DNA of 64,000 nucleotides from Streptomyces goshikiensis. Its GTDB lineage: Bacteria > Actinomycetota > Actinomycetes > Streptomycetales > Streptomycetaceae. Shown here piece after piece: positions 35,801-44,443 of this stretch; the stretch's first letter is position 1, and every line of letters begins with the position of its first letter. Made by a program: the position numbers and the translations under genes. The stretch is taken from positions 124,001 through 188,000 of the forward strand of contig NZ_BMVE01000004.1 in assembly GCF_014650555.1 (NCBI RefSeq), written 5' to 3'. The notes below the pieces were generated by a model. It was not told the origin of the DNA and made no database searches. It was given only the letters and a program-made list of their open reading frames with translations.

Positions 35801-36418
35801 CCCGGCCACCACGTCCAGGAAGTGGCCCGACAGCCGCGACAGCAGCCGCCACTGGCGGTCCATACGCGACTGGGTAGCCATGCCGATCAAGGCCATGAAG
35901 AGGGGGATCAGCGGCAGCGTGACCACGATGATGGCCGCCGACACCCAGTCCTCGGTGACGATCCGGGCGAGCACCGCCGCCGGGACGACCACCGCGAGCC
36001 CCAACTGGGGCAGGTAGCGGGAGAAGTAGTCGTCGAGCGCGTCCACACCCCGGGTGGCCAGGGCCACCAGGGATCCGGTCCGCTGCCCGCTGAGCCAGCC
36101 GGGCCCCAGCTCCGTGGCCCGGTCCAGCAGCCGTCCCCGTAGCTCCGACTTGACCGCCGCGCTCGCCCGGTGGGCGGCCAGTTCGGTCACCCATGCGACC
36201 AGGGCCCGCCCCAGTGCCACCGCGGCGAGCAGCAGCAGTGGCGTCCGCAACGCCGCTCCGTCCAGGCCCTCCTCGAAGGCCCCGACCACGATCTCGGCGA
36301 TGAGCATCGCCTGGCCGACGACCAGCCCCGCCCCGGCCAGCCCCAAGGCCACCACTGCCGCCAGGAAGAGGCGAGTGGAGCGGGCGTACCGGAGCAGGCG
36401 CGGGTCGATCGGTTTCAC
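32858..36418 (-). CDS. cydDC: fused CydD-CydC ABC exporter for cytochrome bd assembly
   Basis: This fused gene encodes both halves of the heterodimeric CydDC exporter (1186 residues), which moves reduced thiols such as cysteine and is needed to assemble cytochrome bd. Each half has a six-helix membrane domain and an ATPase: the first with GPSGAGKST, LSAGQRQRL and LLLDEPTAALD, the second with GPSGSGKTT, ISGGQRQRL and LVLDEPAEHLD. A Pro/Ala linker (about 545-600) joins them. The fusion is normal in Streptomyces. A perfect parS overlaps the 5' end. GTG 36418 has a GGGGG ribosome site nine bases away; ATG 36427 is the alternative and is too close to it. Confidence 0.94.
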   Translation of the reverse strand: MKPIDPRLLRYARSTRLFLAAVVALGLAGAGLVVGQAMLIAEIVVGAFEEGLDGAALRTPLLLLAAVALGRALVAWVTELAAHRASAAVKSELRGRLLDRATELGPGWLSGQRTGSLVALATRGVDALDDYFSRYLPQLGLAVVVPAAVLARIVTEDWVSAAIIVVTLPLIPLFMALIGMATQSRMDRQWRLLSRLSGHFLDVVAGLPTLKVFGRAKAQAESIRKITDDYRQATMRTLRIAFLSSFALELLATLSVALVAVTIGMRLVHGELDLYTGLVILILAPEAYLPLRQVGAQYHAAAEGLAAAEEIFEVLETPAVSTGGSAVLPAGAPLRIELDGVAVRYEGRGEDSPGPVSLTVEPGECVALTGPSGAGKSTLLHVLLGFVAPTAGRVRVGGVDLAELSPEQWRERIAWVPQRPHLFAGTIAENVRLARPGASDADVAEALKDAGAWAFVAALPRGVDTALGEGGAGLSAGQRQRLALARAFLADRPVLLLDEPTAALDGETEAAVVDAVRRLAVGRTVLLVVHRPALLAVAGRVVTVGPADAGADPAERSPDASRPAAGAALRTPPARAAADPGEWILGAAPEQPSRAAGSVSGAGDPLRRVRDVARAWRGRFRLGLLLGALAVGCGVGLMAVSGWLISRASEQPPVLYLMMAVTATRAFGIGRAVFRYAERLVSHDAVLRMLADLRVSVFRRLERIAPAGLREQRRGDLLARLVADADALQDYWLRWLLPVGTALIVGTGSVAFTAWLLPQAGAALALGLLAAGVGAPLVSGACARRAERRLAPARGELATRVTDLLTGTAELTVAGALEERKGRARESDRTLTAIAARGAAATGLGSGLTALVCGLTVLLAAAAGAGAVADGRLSGVAMAVVVLTPLAAFEAVNGLPLAVQYRQRVRRSAERVYEVIDAPVPVAEPEQAAEAPESLFPVRLTGIAVRHPGQERDALHGLDLTLEAGRRIAVVGPSGSGKTTLAQLLLRFLDPHEGSYSLGGTQARALDSDDVRRFVGLCAQDAHIFDSSVRENLRLARTGASEGQLRDALAAARLLDWAEGLPDGLDTLVGEHGARISGGQRQRLALARALLADFPVLVLDEPAEHLDLATADALTADLLAATEGRTTVLITHRLAGLEAVDEVIVLDHGEVVQRGAYEELAAIEGPLRSLLERERAADRTLADFPR

Positions 36419-36425
36419 GTGAAAC
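36412..36425. other. parS site 5 (at the cydDC start)
   Basis: Perfect GTTTCACGTGAAAC spanning the translation start zone of cydDC; the GTG inside the palindrome is the probable initiation codon. Confidence 0.95.
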
Positions 36426-36485
36426 ATCCCCCAGAGCAGGGTCAGGCAGAAGGATCAGGCAACGGCGATCAGTGCGGGGCGGGGC

Positions 36486-37487
36486 TCAGTGCGCGTCGGC
36501 GATGTGCTGTGTGCCGATGCGCTTGCGGAACACCCAGTAGGTCCAGCCCTGGTAGAGCAGGACGACCGGGGTCGCCACGCCCGCGCACCAGGTCATGATC
36601 TTCAGGGTGTACGGGCTGGACGAGGCGTTGGTGACCGTGAGGTTCCAGGCGTCGTTCAGCGAGGAGGGCATGACGTTCGGGAAGAGCGTCAGGAACAGCA
36701 TCGCGACGGCGGCCGCGATGGTCACCCCGGACAGGGCGAACGACCAGCCCTCGCGGCCCGCCAGATTGCAGCCGAGGGCGCCCAGCAGGGCCACCACGGC
36801 GACGATCATCGCGATCAGGCTCCAGCGGTCACCGCGCGAGAGCTGGGTCCAGATCAGGAAGCCGAGTGCCAGCACCGCGGTGACCACGCCCAGCCGGGTG
36901 GCCAGGGCGCGCGAGCGGTCCCGGATGTCACCGACCGTCTTGAGCGAGGTGAACACCGCGCCGTGGAAGGTGAACAGGGTGAGGGTGACCAGGCCGCCGA
37001 GGAGCGCGTACGGGTTCAGCAGGTCGAAGAGGCTGCCGACGTACTCCATGTCCGCGTCGATCTTCACGCCGCGCGTGATGTTGGCGAAGGCCACACCCCA
37101 CATGAACGCGGGGATCAGCGAGGTCCAGAAGATCGCGTGTTCCCAGTTGGTCTGCCACTTGTCCTCGGGCCGCTTGTGCCGGTACTCGAAGGCGACACCG
37201 CGGATGATGAGGCAGACCAGGATGAGCAGCAGCGGCAGGTAGAAGCCGGAGAAGAGGGTGGCGTACCACTCGGGGAAGGCGGCGAAGGTCGCGCCGCCCG
37301 CCGTGAGCAGCCAGACCTCATTGCCGTCCCACACGGGTCCGATCGTGTTGATCAGAACCCGCTTCTCGGTGCGGTCACGGGCGAGCAGCTTGGTCAGGAC
37401 GCCGACGCCGAAGTCGAAGCCCTCCAGGAAGAAGTAGCCGGTCCACAGGACGGCGATGAGTACGAACCAGACGTCGTGGAGTTGCAT
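36486..37487 (-). CDS. cydB: cytochrome bd ubiquinol/menaquinol oxidase subunit II
   Basis: A 333-residue membrane protein with about eight to nine helices. The N-terminus (VLWTGYFFLEGFDFGVG) and GPVWDGNEVWLL are CydB signatures. It partners CydA in the high-affinity terminal oxidase that reduces O2 at low oxygen without pumping protons. It starts 18 bases after the cydA stop, and cydDC follows 67 bases downstream, forming the cydA-cydB-cydDC operon. Confidence 0.97.
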   Translation of the reverse strand: MQLHDVWFVLIAVLWTGYFFLEGFDFGVGVLTKLLARDRTEKRVLINTIGPVWDGNEVWLLTAGGATFAAFPEWYATLFSGFYLPLLLILVCLIIRGVAFEYRHKRPEDKWQTNWEHAIFWTSLIPAFMWGVAFANITRGVKIDADMEYVGSLFDLLNPYALLGGLVTLTLFTFHGAVFTSLKTVGDIRDRSRALATRLGVVTAVLALGFLIWTQLSRGDRWSLIAMIVAVVALLGALGCNLAGREGWSFALSGVTIAAAVAMLFLTLFPNVMPSSLNDAWNLTVTNASSSPYTLKIMTWCAGVATPVVLLYQGWTYWVFRKRIGTQHIADAH

Positions 37488-37505
37488 GGTGTGGTCTCCT
37501 CAGCC

Positions 37506-39011
37506 TCAGTACGAGAAGGCCATCGGCCTGTCGGCGGTGTTGTCGTCCCCGCCGATCTTGGTGGGCGGGTTGAGGTCGGCCTCCGTGAGCTCCGGCGGGC
37601 CGGCCTTGACGTACTTCACGAGGAGCCGGACCTCGATCACCGCGAGCACGGCGTACAGCAGGGTGAAGACGACCATCGAGGTGATGACCTCACCCTGGGA
37701 GACACCCGGCGAGACGGCGTCCCGGGTGCGCAGGACCCCGTAGACCACCCACGGCTGGCGGCCCATCTCGGTGAAGATCCAGCCCCAGGAGTTGGCGATC
37801 AGCGGGAACCCGAGCGTCCAGATCGCGGTGAGCCAGTACAGCCGGGTCAGGCGCGGGCTGAGCGGCTTGTGGAACGGGACCAGGTGCGGCCGCTCGTCCT
37901 CGCCGGTCCGCAGGGCCGGCGGCAGCAGGAACTTGCGCCGGGTCAGCCACAGCCCCACGGCGCCGATGGCGAAGGAGGCCATGCCGAAGCCGATCATCCA
38001 GCGGAAGCCCCAGTACGCGACGGGGATGTTGGGCCGGTAGTCCCCGGGCCCGTACTTCTCCTGCTCGGACTTGTTGACGTCGTTGATGCCGGGCACGAAC
38101 GAGTCGAAGGTGCTGTCGGCCAGGAAGGACAGCAGACCGGGCACCTCTATGGCGACCTTGTTGTGGCCCTTGTCCACGTCTCCGTAGGCGAAGACCGAGA
38201 AGGGCGCGCTGTTCTCGCCGTCCCACAGCGCCTCGGCGGCGGCCATCTTCATCGGCTGCTGCTTGAACATGACCTTGGCGAGGGTGTCGCCGCTGATCGC
38301 GGTGAGCAGGCCGCCGATGACGACGGCGACGAGACCGAGCCGCAGCGAGGTGCGCATCACCGGGATGTGCTTCTTGCGCAGCAGGTGGTAGGAGGCGATG
38401 CCGACCATGAAGGCGCCGCCGGTCAGGACGGCCGCGGTCAGGGTGTGGAACACCTGCGCGAGGGCGGTGTTCTGGGTGAGCACGTGCCAGAAGTCGGTCA
38501 GCTCCGCGCGCCCGGTCTCCTTGTTGATGCGGTAACCGACGGGGTGCTGCATCCAGGAGTTCGCCGCGAGGATGAAGTACGCGGAGAGGACCGTGCCGAT
38601 CGAGACCATCCAGATGCAGGCCAGGTGGATCTTCTTCGGCAGCTTGTCCCAGCCGAAGATCCACAGGCCGATGAAGGTCGATTCGAAGAAGAACGCGATC
38701 AGCGCCTCGAAGGCCAGGGGCGCCCCGAAGATGTCACCGACGAACCGCGAGTAGTCCGACCAGTTCATGCCGAACTGGAACTCCTGGACGATGCCGGTGA
38801 CGACACCCATCGCGATGTTGATCAGGAAGAGCTTGCCCCAGAACTTCGTCGCCTTGAGGTACTTCTCCTTCTCCGTCCGCACCCACGCGGTCTGCAGGAT
38901 CGCGACCAGCGCGGCGAGCGAGATCGTCAGCGGGACGAAGAGGAAGTGATAGACGGTCGTAATGCCGAACTGCCATCGCGCCAGGGTCTCCGGCGCCAGA
39001 GCCAGATCCAC
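37506..39011 (-). CDS. cydA: cytochrome bd oxidase subunit I
   Basis: A 501-residue membrane subunit carrying haems b558, b595 and d. Visible family residues are the His near the N-terminus (RWQFGITTVYHFLFVPLT), the GRQPW segment, and Glu/Met positions in the quinol loop. The Q-loop is the short form typical of actinobacteria. GTG 39011 has GAAGGAG upstream. A Rex-type operator lies 84 bases upstream, so expression should rise when NADH/NAD+ is high (low oxygen). Confidence 0.97.
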   Translation of the reverse strand: MDLALAPETLARWQFGITTVYHFLFVPLTISLAALVAILQTAWVRTEKEKYLKATKFWGKLFLINIAMGVVTGIVQEFQFGMNWSDYSRFVGDIFGAPLAFEALIAFFFESTFIGLWIFGWDKLPKKIHLACIWMVSIGTVLSAYFILAANSWMQHPVGYRINKETGRAELTDFWHVLTQNTALAQVFHTLTAAVLTGGAFMVGIASYHLLRKKHIPVMRTSLRLGLVAVVIGGLLTAISGDTLAKVMFKQQPMKMAAAEALWDGENSAPFSVFAYGDVDKGHNKVAIEVPGLLSFLADSTFDSFVPGINDVNKSEQEKYGPGDYRPNIPVAYWGFRWMIGFGMASFAIGAVGLWLTRRKFLLPPALRTGEDERPHLVPFHKPLSPRLTRLYWLTAIWTLGFPLIANSWGWIFTEMGRQPWVVYGVLRTRDAVSPGVSQGEVITSMVVFTLLYAVLAVIEVRLLVKYVKAGPPELTEADLNPPTKIGGDDNTADRPMAFSY

Positions 39012-39094
39012 GTCGTCGTCTCCTTCGGGTCGCCACGGTCACAGCCGAAGTTTGCCTGTGATGTCCCGCCCAGTACGGGACAAACAGGACGCGC

Positions 39095-39112
39095 TTGTGA
39101 ACGCGTTCACAT
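39095..39112. promoter_or_regulatory. Rex operator (ROP) of the cyd operon
   Basis: TTGTGAACGCGTTCACAT matches the Rex consensus TTGTGAAN4TTCACAA at all but the last position and is palindromic. In S. coelicolor, Rex represses cydA through such a site and is released by NADH; that part is established knowledge. Confidence 0.9.
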
Positions 39113-39215
39113 TCACAAGCATTATGGCGCACAAGGTTTCGGATCTTTCGCGGGGGGGGTCCCTCTAGGCAGAACGGCGCCCGGCAGGCCGGCGACCCGG
39201 GCACCGTCGCGTTCT

Positions 39216-39253
39216 GGGCCGTAGGGGAACGCCCTCGCGCTCCCCTACGGCCC
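39216..39253 (-). terminator. terminator after the aminotransferase gene
   Basis: A 13-base perfect stem GGGCCGTAGGGGA / TCCCCTACGGCCC with a 12-base loop, 81 bases past the stop of the minus-strand aminotransferase gene. Confidence 0.82.
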
Positions 39254-39334
39254 GACGCCCGTCTCCCGCGGCGGCGAGAGCCGCCGCCTGGCGATCCCGT
39301 CCGCGTGAAACCGGCGCAACAGGTCCCTACCGGT

Positions 39335-40417
39335 CTACAGCTCCTTGAAGAACGCCGCCGCCGTGTGCAGGAAGAGGTCGTTCGCCTCGGTCTCGCCGAT
39401 CGTGACCCGCAGGCCCTCGCCCGCGAAGGGCCGGACCACCACACCGGCCTTCTCGCAGGCCGCCGCGAACTCGGCGGTCCGCTCCCCCAGCCGCATCCAC
39501 ACGAAGTTCGCCTGCGTCTCGGGAACCACCGTCCAGCCCTGGGCGAGCAGCGTCGCGTGGACCCGCGTCCGCTCGCTCACCAGCGACCCGACCCGGCCCA
39601 TCAGCTCGTCCTCGGCCCGCAGGGAGGCGACCGCCGCGTCCTGCGCGAGCTGGCTGACGCCGAAGGGCACGGCCGTCTTGCGCAGCGCCGCGGCCACCGG
39701 CTCGTGCGCCACCGCGAAGCCGACCCGCAGGCCGGCCAGCCCGTACGCCTTCGAGAAGGTCCGGAGCACGCAGACGTTCGGGCGGTCGCGGTAGAGCTCG
39801 ATGCCGTCCGGCACATCGGTGTCGCGGACGAACTCGCGGTACGCCTCGTCCAGCACCACCAGGATGTCCGAGGGCACCCGGTCCAGGAACCGCTCCAGCT
39901 CCGCACGGCGCACCGCGGTGCCGGTGGGGTTGTTGGGGTTGCAGACGAAGATCAGCCGGGTCCGGTCGGTGATCGCTGCGGCCATCGCGTCCAGGTCGTG
40001 CACGTCCCCGTCGGTCAGCGGGACCTGAACGGACGTCGCACCCGAGATCTGCGTGATGATCGGGTAAGCCTCAAAAGAGCGCCAGGCGTACATGACCTCG
40101 TCGCCCGGGCCGGCCGTCGACTGGATCAGCGACTGCGCCACACCCACCGAGCCGGTGCCGGTGGCGATGTGCTCGACCGGCACCCCGAAGCGCTCCGCGA
40201 GCTCGTTCACCAGGCCGGTGCAGGCCATGTCGGGGTAGCGGTTGAACTGACCGGCCGCGGCGACGGCGGTCTCCAGCACCCCCTGCAGCGGCGGATAGGG
40301 GTTCTCATTCGAGGACAGCTTGTACGCAATCGCCCCGCCCGCAGCCGCGGGCTTGCCCGGCTTGTAGGTGGGAATGCCGTCCAGCTCGGCGCGCAGCTTG
40401 GGGCTCTTCTCGCTCAC
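39335..40417 (-). CDS. hisC: histidinol-phosphate aminotransferase (HisC-like)
   Basis: A 360-residue PLP-dependent class I/II aminotransferase. The PLP lysine is in [22 protein letters not shown] and the Arg near the C-terminus (GLRVTIGE) are typical. The enzyme converts imidazole-acetol phosphate to histidinol phosphate. Actinomycetes often carry a second copy away from the his operon that can act as an aromatic aminotransferase (pat), which is the alternative here. It is a single gene with its own terminator. Confidence 0.9.
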   Translation of the reverse strand: MSEKSPKLRAELDGIPTYKPGKPAAAGGAIAYKLSSNENPYPPLQGVLETAVAAAGQFNRYPDMACTGLVNELAERFGVPVEHIATGTGSVGVAQSLIQSTAGPGDEVMYAWRSFEAYPIITQISGATSVQVPLTDGDVHDLDAMAAAITDRTRLIFVCNPNNPTGTAVRRAELERFLDRVPSDILVVLDEAYREFVRDTDVPDGIELYRDRPNVCVLRTFSKAYGLAGLRVGFAVAHEPVAAALRKTAVPFGVSQLAQDAAVASLRAEDELMGRVGSLVSERTRVHATLLAQGWTVVPETQANFVWMRLGERTAEFAAACEKAGVVVRPFAGEGLRVTIGETEANDLFLHTAAAFFKEL

Positions 40418-40779
40418 CGCAGGTCCTCCTCGACCGTCCCGTCCGACGTCGCCGTCGACTCAATACTTCTCACCTTATGAGGATTCCGTCGTTCGGAGAA
40501 TGGAGGGCGCCAGGAATGCGGGGGAGCGCACGCATATATGCGCGCGCCGGTGGCCTGCGCCGTGGCGCGCATCCCTCGTGCAGGTGAGTTGAGACCGGCC
40601 CCAAACCGCTCCGTTTTGGCATGCTCGGACCCGCCGACAAGCGCCCCAATCACCCTGGGCGACCAAGAACCTTTGTTTCCAAGGTCATTGGGGGTGGCGA
40701 ACCATGCAGAAACGTGCCTGTCAACGCGTGCATATGCATCCGGACCACCCAGCCCCCCGAGCCCTACTATCGGCTCGCC
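40418..40779. promoter_or_regulatory. divergent promoter region upstream of the LacI-type regulator
   Basis: A 362-base gap without a gene. It contains two perfect palindromes, CGCATATATGCG (40531-40542) and TGCATATGCA (40729-40738). TACTAT (40765-40770), ten bases before the candidate ATG at 40780, would fit a -10 box for a leaderless mRNA. The palindromes are candidate operators of the LacI-type regulator or of another factor. Confidence 0.55.
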
Positions 40780-41895
40780 ATGACAGCAGCAGGGAAGCAT
40801 CAGGTGAGCCGGACCGAGACCACCCGGCGGGCCGCCGGCCGACAGGGCCGGGCAGGCATCAGGGACGTGGCCGCCGCGGCGGGCGTCTCGATCACGACCG
40901 TCTCCGACGCGCTCAATGGCAAGGGGCGACTGCCGGACGCCACCCGCCGCCACGTTCGCGAGGTCGCCGACCGACTGGGCTACCGCCCGTCCGCCGCGGC
41001 CCGCACCCTCCGTACCGGCAAGTCCGGCCTCATCGGCCTGACCGTGACGACGTACGGGGATGAACCTTTCACCTTCACCGAATTCGCGTACTTCGCCGAG
41101 ATGGCCAGGGCCGCCACCTCCGCGGCGCTCGCCCGCGGCTACGCCCTCGTCATCCTCCCCGCCACCTCCCGACACGACGTCTGGTCCAACGTGGCCCTCG
41201 ACGGCACCGTCGTCATCGACCCCTCCGACCACGATCCCGTCGTCACCGAGCTGGTCCGCCAGGGCCTGCCGGTGGTGTCCGACGGCCGCCCGGCCGGCTC
41301 CCTCCCCGTCACCGCCTGGGTCGACAACGACCACGAGGCCGCCGTCCTCAACCTGCTCGACCACCTCGCCGCCGCCGGCGCCCGCCGTATCGGGCTGCTG
41401 ACCGGCACCACCACCGACACCTACACCCGGCTCTCCACCACCGCCTACCTCAACTGGTGCGAGCGCGTCGGCCAGGACCCCGTGTACGAGTCCTACCCCG
41501 CCCACGACCCGTGTGCGGGAGCCGTCGCCGCCGACCGCCTGCTCGCCCGCCCCGACCGGCCCGACGCCGTGTACGGGCTCTTCGACCCCAACGGCACCGA
41601 CCTGCTCGCCGCCGCCCGGCGCTACGGCCTGCGCGTCCCCGAGGACCTGCTGCTCGTCTGCTGCAGCGAGTCCACCGTGTACGCCAACACCGAACCGCCC
41701 ATCACCACCCTGTCCCTCAAACCCCGTCGCATCGGCACCGCCGTCGTGCAGTTGCTGATCGACGCCATCGAGGGGGTCGGAACGGGGCGCCCCGTCGAAC
41801 AGGTCGTCCCGACCGAATTGATCATCCGTACCTCCTCGCAGCGCAGGCAGACCCGCACGACCGTCAGCCCACCCCGCTCTCCTGCGCAGGACTGA
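40780..41895 (+). CDS. LacI-family transcriptional regulator
   Basis: A 371-residue regulator. An N-terminal LacI HTH plus hinge spans about 25-80 (IRDVAAAAGVSITTVSDALNG, RLPDATRRHVREVADRLGY). A periplasmic-binding-protein-like effector domain follows (about 85-350). No sugar operon is adjacent, so the regulon is unknown. ATG 40780 would give a leaderless message; GTG 40804, with AGGGAAG upstream, is equally plausible and loses only eight residues. Confidence 0.9.
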   Translation: MTAAGKHQVSRTETTRRAAGRQGRAGIRDVAAAAGVSITTVSDALNGKGRLPDATRRHVREVADRLGYRPSAAARTLRTGKSGLIGLTVTTYGDEPFTFTEFAYFAEMARAATSAALARGYALVILPATSRHDVWSNVALDGTVVIDPSDHDPVVTELVRQGLPVVSDGRPAGSLPVTAWVDNDHEAAVLNLLDHLAAAGARRIGLLTGTTTDTYTRLSTTAYLNWCERVGQDPVYESYPAHDPCAGAVAADRLLARPDRPDAVYGLFDPNGTDLLAAARRYGLRVPEDLLLVCCSESTVYANTEPPITTLSLKPRRIGTAVVQLLIDAIEGVGTGRPVEQVVPTELIIRTSSQRRQTRTTVSPPRSPAQD

Positions 41896-41929
41896 CCGCC
41901 CTCTCCGACCCGGATTTGGGCACCGCAAA

Positions 41930-41950
41930 GGCGGGGCTGATGGCCCCGCC
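41930..41950 (+). terminator. terminator after the LacI-type gene
   Basis: Stem GGCGGGG / CCCCGCC with a seven-base loop, 35 bases past the stop. Confidence 0.6.
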
Positions 41951-42108
41951 GAGATTTCCGCAATACCGATATCGGGAGAAATCGGCAGGAACGATCGGCT
42001 CCGGCCAGGATTCACCACCCCTGGTGCGTCACAGAGCGCGAGCCGCATTCCTATGATGGGCGCACGACATCACGGACCCTCCGACCCGGAGGTCAGGAGG
42101 GTCCGCAG

Positions 42109-43380
42109 GTGTACGGCAGCGCGACGGTGGTGGAGGGGTCGATGACTCAGGGGGCCGGTCAGGGACCCGCGATGCGGACGGAGACGCTGCGGGACTTCCG
42201 GGTTCCGGTCACCGAACCCGCCCCGTACGCCGGGTCCGCCGGTCTGGACGGGGAGGTTCCCGTCTACGGCGAGTACCCGGCGTACTACGGAGAGAGCCCC
42301 GTCGTGCCCGCACGCCCGGGCTACGCCGCCTCCGTGCCCGCGCAGCCCGATCACGCGCCAGCCGCACCGCCGGCGCCAGCCGTGCCGCCCGCACCAGTCG
42401 CGCCGCCCGCCGCGCCCGAGTCCGCGGACCAGGACGAGGACGAGGACTTCGAGGGTTACACCCCCACCCAGCGCGACCTGCCGATCATCGGCCGCGGTGG
42501 ACCGGGGGACACCGTCCAGGTCCAGTACGTCCCCGAGGAGACCGCGGCCGCCGGCCCCGGGCCGCTCTACGTGGTCGGCGACGTGCACGGCTATCTGGAC
42601 GAACTCGTCACCGAGCTCCAGGCCCAGAACCTGATCGACGCCGATCGCCACTGGTCGGCCGGCAACGCCCGGCTCTGGTTCCTCGGCGACTTCACCGACC
42701 GCGGCCCCGACGGCATCGGCGTCATCGACCTCGTGATGCGGCTGTCCGCCGAGGCCGCCGCCTCCGGCGGCTACTGCAAGGCCCTCATGGGCAACCACGA
42801 GCTGCTCCTGATCGGCGCCAAGCGGTTCGGCGACGCCCCCGTGGCCTCCGGCGCGGGCACCGCCACCTTCCAGGCCGCCTGGCTCCTCAACGGCGGCCAG
42901 CGCACCGACATGGAGCGTCTGGAGGACGTCCACCTCCAGTGGATGTCCCGGCTCGACGCGGCCGTCCTGGAGGACGGGCACCTGCTGCTGCACTCCGACA
43001 CGACGGCCTACCTCGACTACGGCGACTCCGTCGAAGACGTCAACGACACCATCCACGAGCTGCTCAACCGCAACGACGCCGACATCACCTGGGACCTGTT
43101 CCGCAAGTTCACCAAGCGGTTCGCCTTCCGCGACGAGGAGACCGGCCCGGGGGCCGTACGTGAACTCCTCGACACCTACGGCGGCGGCCGCGTCGTGCAC
43201 GGGCACAGCCCCATCCCGTACCTGCTCGGCGAGGTGGGCACCGAGGACGGCGACGAGCCGCGCGGCCCGGAGGCGGTGGACGGCCCGCACGTGTACGCGC
43301 AGGGCCTCGCCATCGCGATGGACGGCGGTGTGACGATGGCCGGGAAGCTCCTCGTCGTGCAACTCCCCCTGAGTGACTGA
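42109..43380 (+). CDS. metallophosphoesterase (calcineurin-like, PrpE/ApaH type)
   Basis: A 423-residue protein. The first 130 residues are low-complexity, rich in Pro, Ala and Tyr, then strongly acidic (DQDEDEDFEG). The phosphoesterase domain (about 150-405) shows GDVHGYLDEL, GDFTDRGPDG, GNHELLL, HSD and GHSP, the metal ligands of the PPP superfamily. The substrate may be a phosphoprotein or dinucleoside polyphosphate. GTG 42109 has AGGAGGG seven bases upstream; ATG 42142 is an alternative. TATGAT at 42052-42057 is a candidate -10 box. Confidence 0.88.
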   Translation: MYGSATVVEGSMTQGAGQGPAMRTETLRDFRVPVTEPAPYAGSAGLDGEVPVYGEYPAYYGESPVVPARPGYAASVPAQPDHAPAAPPAPAVPPAPVAPPAAPESADQDEDEDFEGYTPTQRDLPIIGRGGPGDTVQVQYVPEETAAAGPGPLYVVGDVHGYLDELVTELQAQNLIDADRHWSAGNARLWFLGDFTDRGPDGIGVIDLVMRLSAEAAASGGYCKALMGNHELLLIGAKRFGDAPVASGAGTATFQAAWLLNGGQRTDMERLEDVHLQWMSRLDAAVLEDGHLLLHSDTTAYLDYGDSVEDVNDTIHELLNRNDADITWDLFRKFTKRFAFRDEETGPGAVRELLDTYGGGRVVHGHSPIPYLLGEVGTEDGDEPRGPEAVDGPHVYAQGLAIAMDGGVTMAGKLLVVQLPLSD

Positions 43381-43529
43381 GCGTCGTCGGGGCGGGGTAT
43401 TTCAGCAAAGCCCCTGTCACCTCGTGGCATGGTCGCTCTACCATCGCTCTATCCGTAGCAGGCTCTCCTCCGTTTGTGCCGGCGCCCGGGTTCTACGCGG
43501 GCAAACCGGCATCTACGGAGCATCGGGGG

Positions 43530-44348
43530 ATGCACATGACCAGCGCTCCGCACCTGCTGTCCGAAGACCGACCGGAGTTCGATCGGCTCCTCGACGAGGC
43601 GTTGCGCACCGCGCACGACCGGCCCGAGCTCGCCACGCTCGGCGAACGTCTGAACGCCGAACAGCTGCGCACCATGGCCATGGGGGCCCGGGCGCTTCTG
43701 ACCGCCGCGGCTGCGGCCGAGTACGACCACTACGTGAAGGTCCGTGAGGACCTGCGCGACGAGGCCCTGTCGGCCCCCCGTACGACGGGGGACGAGGACA
43801 CCGGCCTGGACGCCGGCGGTGGCGCCGGCGCCGGAGCGGTCGTCGCGGTCCTCGCGCCGGTCCTCGCCGGCACCGCCATGCTGATCTTCCTGCTGATCGG
43901 CTACAGCCTGAAGCTGATCGAGCCCGAACCGGCTTTCGCGGAGACGATGCTGACGGCGGGTTGGCTGTTCGGCGCCCTCACCGTCGCCGGGCTGCTCTTC
44001 GCGGTGATCGGACTGCTGGTGACGGCCGTCCGCAACGGCTCCACCGAGGTGCCGGCGCAGGAGACGGTGTCCATACCCGACGAGCTCTCGCGGGCCCGGG
44101 AAGCCTGGCGCCACGCCCTCCTGGAGCGGGGCATCGTGCCGTTCCTGCGGGACGCGCTGGCCGACCCGAGCGCGGGGCCGGGCTATCCGGTGCCACGTAC
44201 GCCGCGAGCCGGGCGCATCCCCGATCTGGGATACACCCGGCCCGACTTCACCAGCCCGGGTTCCACCTCACAGGGGCCCCGGCCCGGCTACACACCGCCG
44301 GACTTCACCAGCCCGGACTTCGGAGGCCCGGACCGCGAACCGGAGTAG
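43530..44348 (+). CDS. hypothetical membrane protein with C-terminal PDFTSP repeats
   Basis: A 272-residue protein with a 110-residue helical N-terminal region, two membrane helices (about 118-140 and 150-175) and a cytoplasmic-looking tail. The tail ends in imperfect repeats TRPDFTSPG, TPPDFTSPD and related units (about 225-268). I recognise no enzymatic motif; it is typical of conserved Streptomyces membrane proteins of unknown function. ATG 43536 has the better spaced GGGGG; ATG 43530 adds two residues. A parS site follows the stop. Confidence 0.78.
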   Translation: MHMTSAPHLLSEDRPEFDRLLDEALRTAHDRPELATLGERLNAEQLRTMAMGARALLTAAAAAEYDHYVKVREDLRDEALSAPRTTGDEDTGLDAGGGAGAGAVVAVLAPVLAGTAMLIFLLIGYSLKLIEPEPAFAETMLTAGWLFGALTVAGLLFAVIGLLVTAVRNGSTEVPAQETVSIPDELSRAREAWRHALLERGIVPFLRDALADPSAGPGYPVPRTPRAGRIPDLGYTRPDFTSPGSTSQGPRPGYTPPDFTSPDFGGPDREPE

Positions 44349-44359
44349 CGCCGGCCCCT

Positions 44360-44373
44360 GTTTCACGTGAAAC
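44360..44373. other. parS site 6
   Basis: Perfect GTTTCACGTGAAAC, 12 bases after the stop of the membrane-protein gene in the convergent gap. Confidence 0.95.
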
Positions 44374-44443
44374 ATCGGCGCGGGAGCCTCCAGGAGGCCT
44401 CCGGGAAGCGCCTGAACGCCTCCTCGGGGACCGCTCGGCCCGC

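Larger units (their letters stand above)
39012..39334. promoter_or_regulatory. cydA promoter region and hisC-side terminator
   Basis: No gene is seen in this 323-base gap. From the left it contains the cydA leader, an inverted repeat GTCCCG/CGGGAC (39063-39081), the Rex-type site (39095-39112) and then the terminator of the aminotransferase gene (39216-39253). A second half-site TTCACAAG directly follows the Rex site. Confidence 0.75.

Noticed and set aside
32975..36142. Plus-strand open frame of 1055 codons opposite cydDC
   Set aside because: Antisense shadow of the fused transporter, low-complexity Gln/Gly/Pro product.
42209..42470. Pro/Ala-rich N-terminus of the metallophosphoesterase as a separate gene or frameshift
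   Set aside because: The frame is continuous with a good ribosome site; acidic and Pro-rich extensions are common in Streptomyces proteins.
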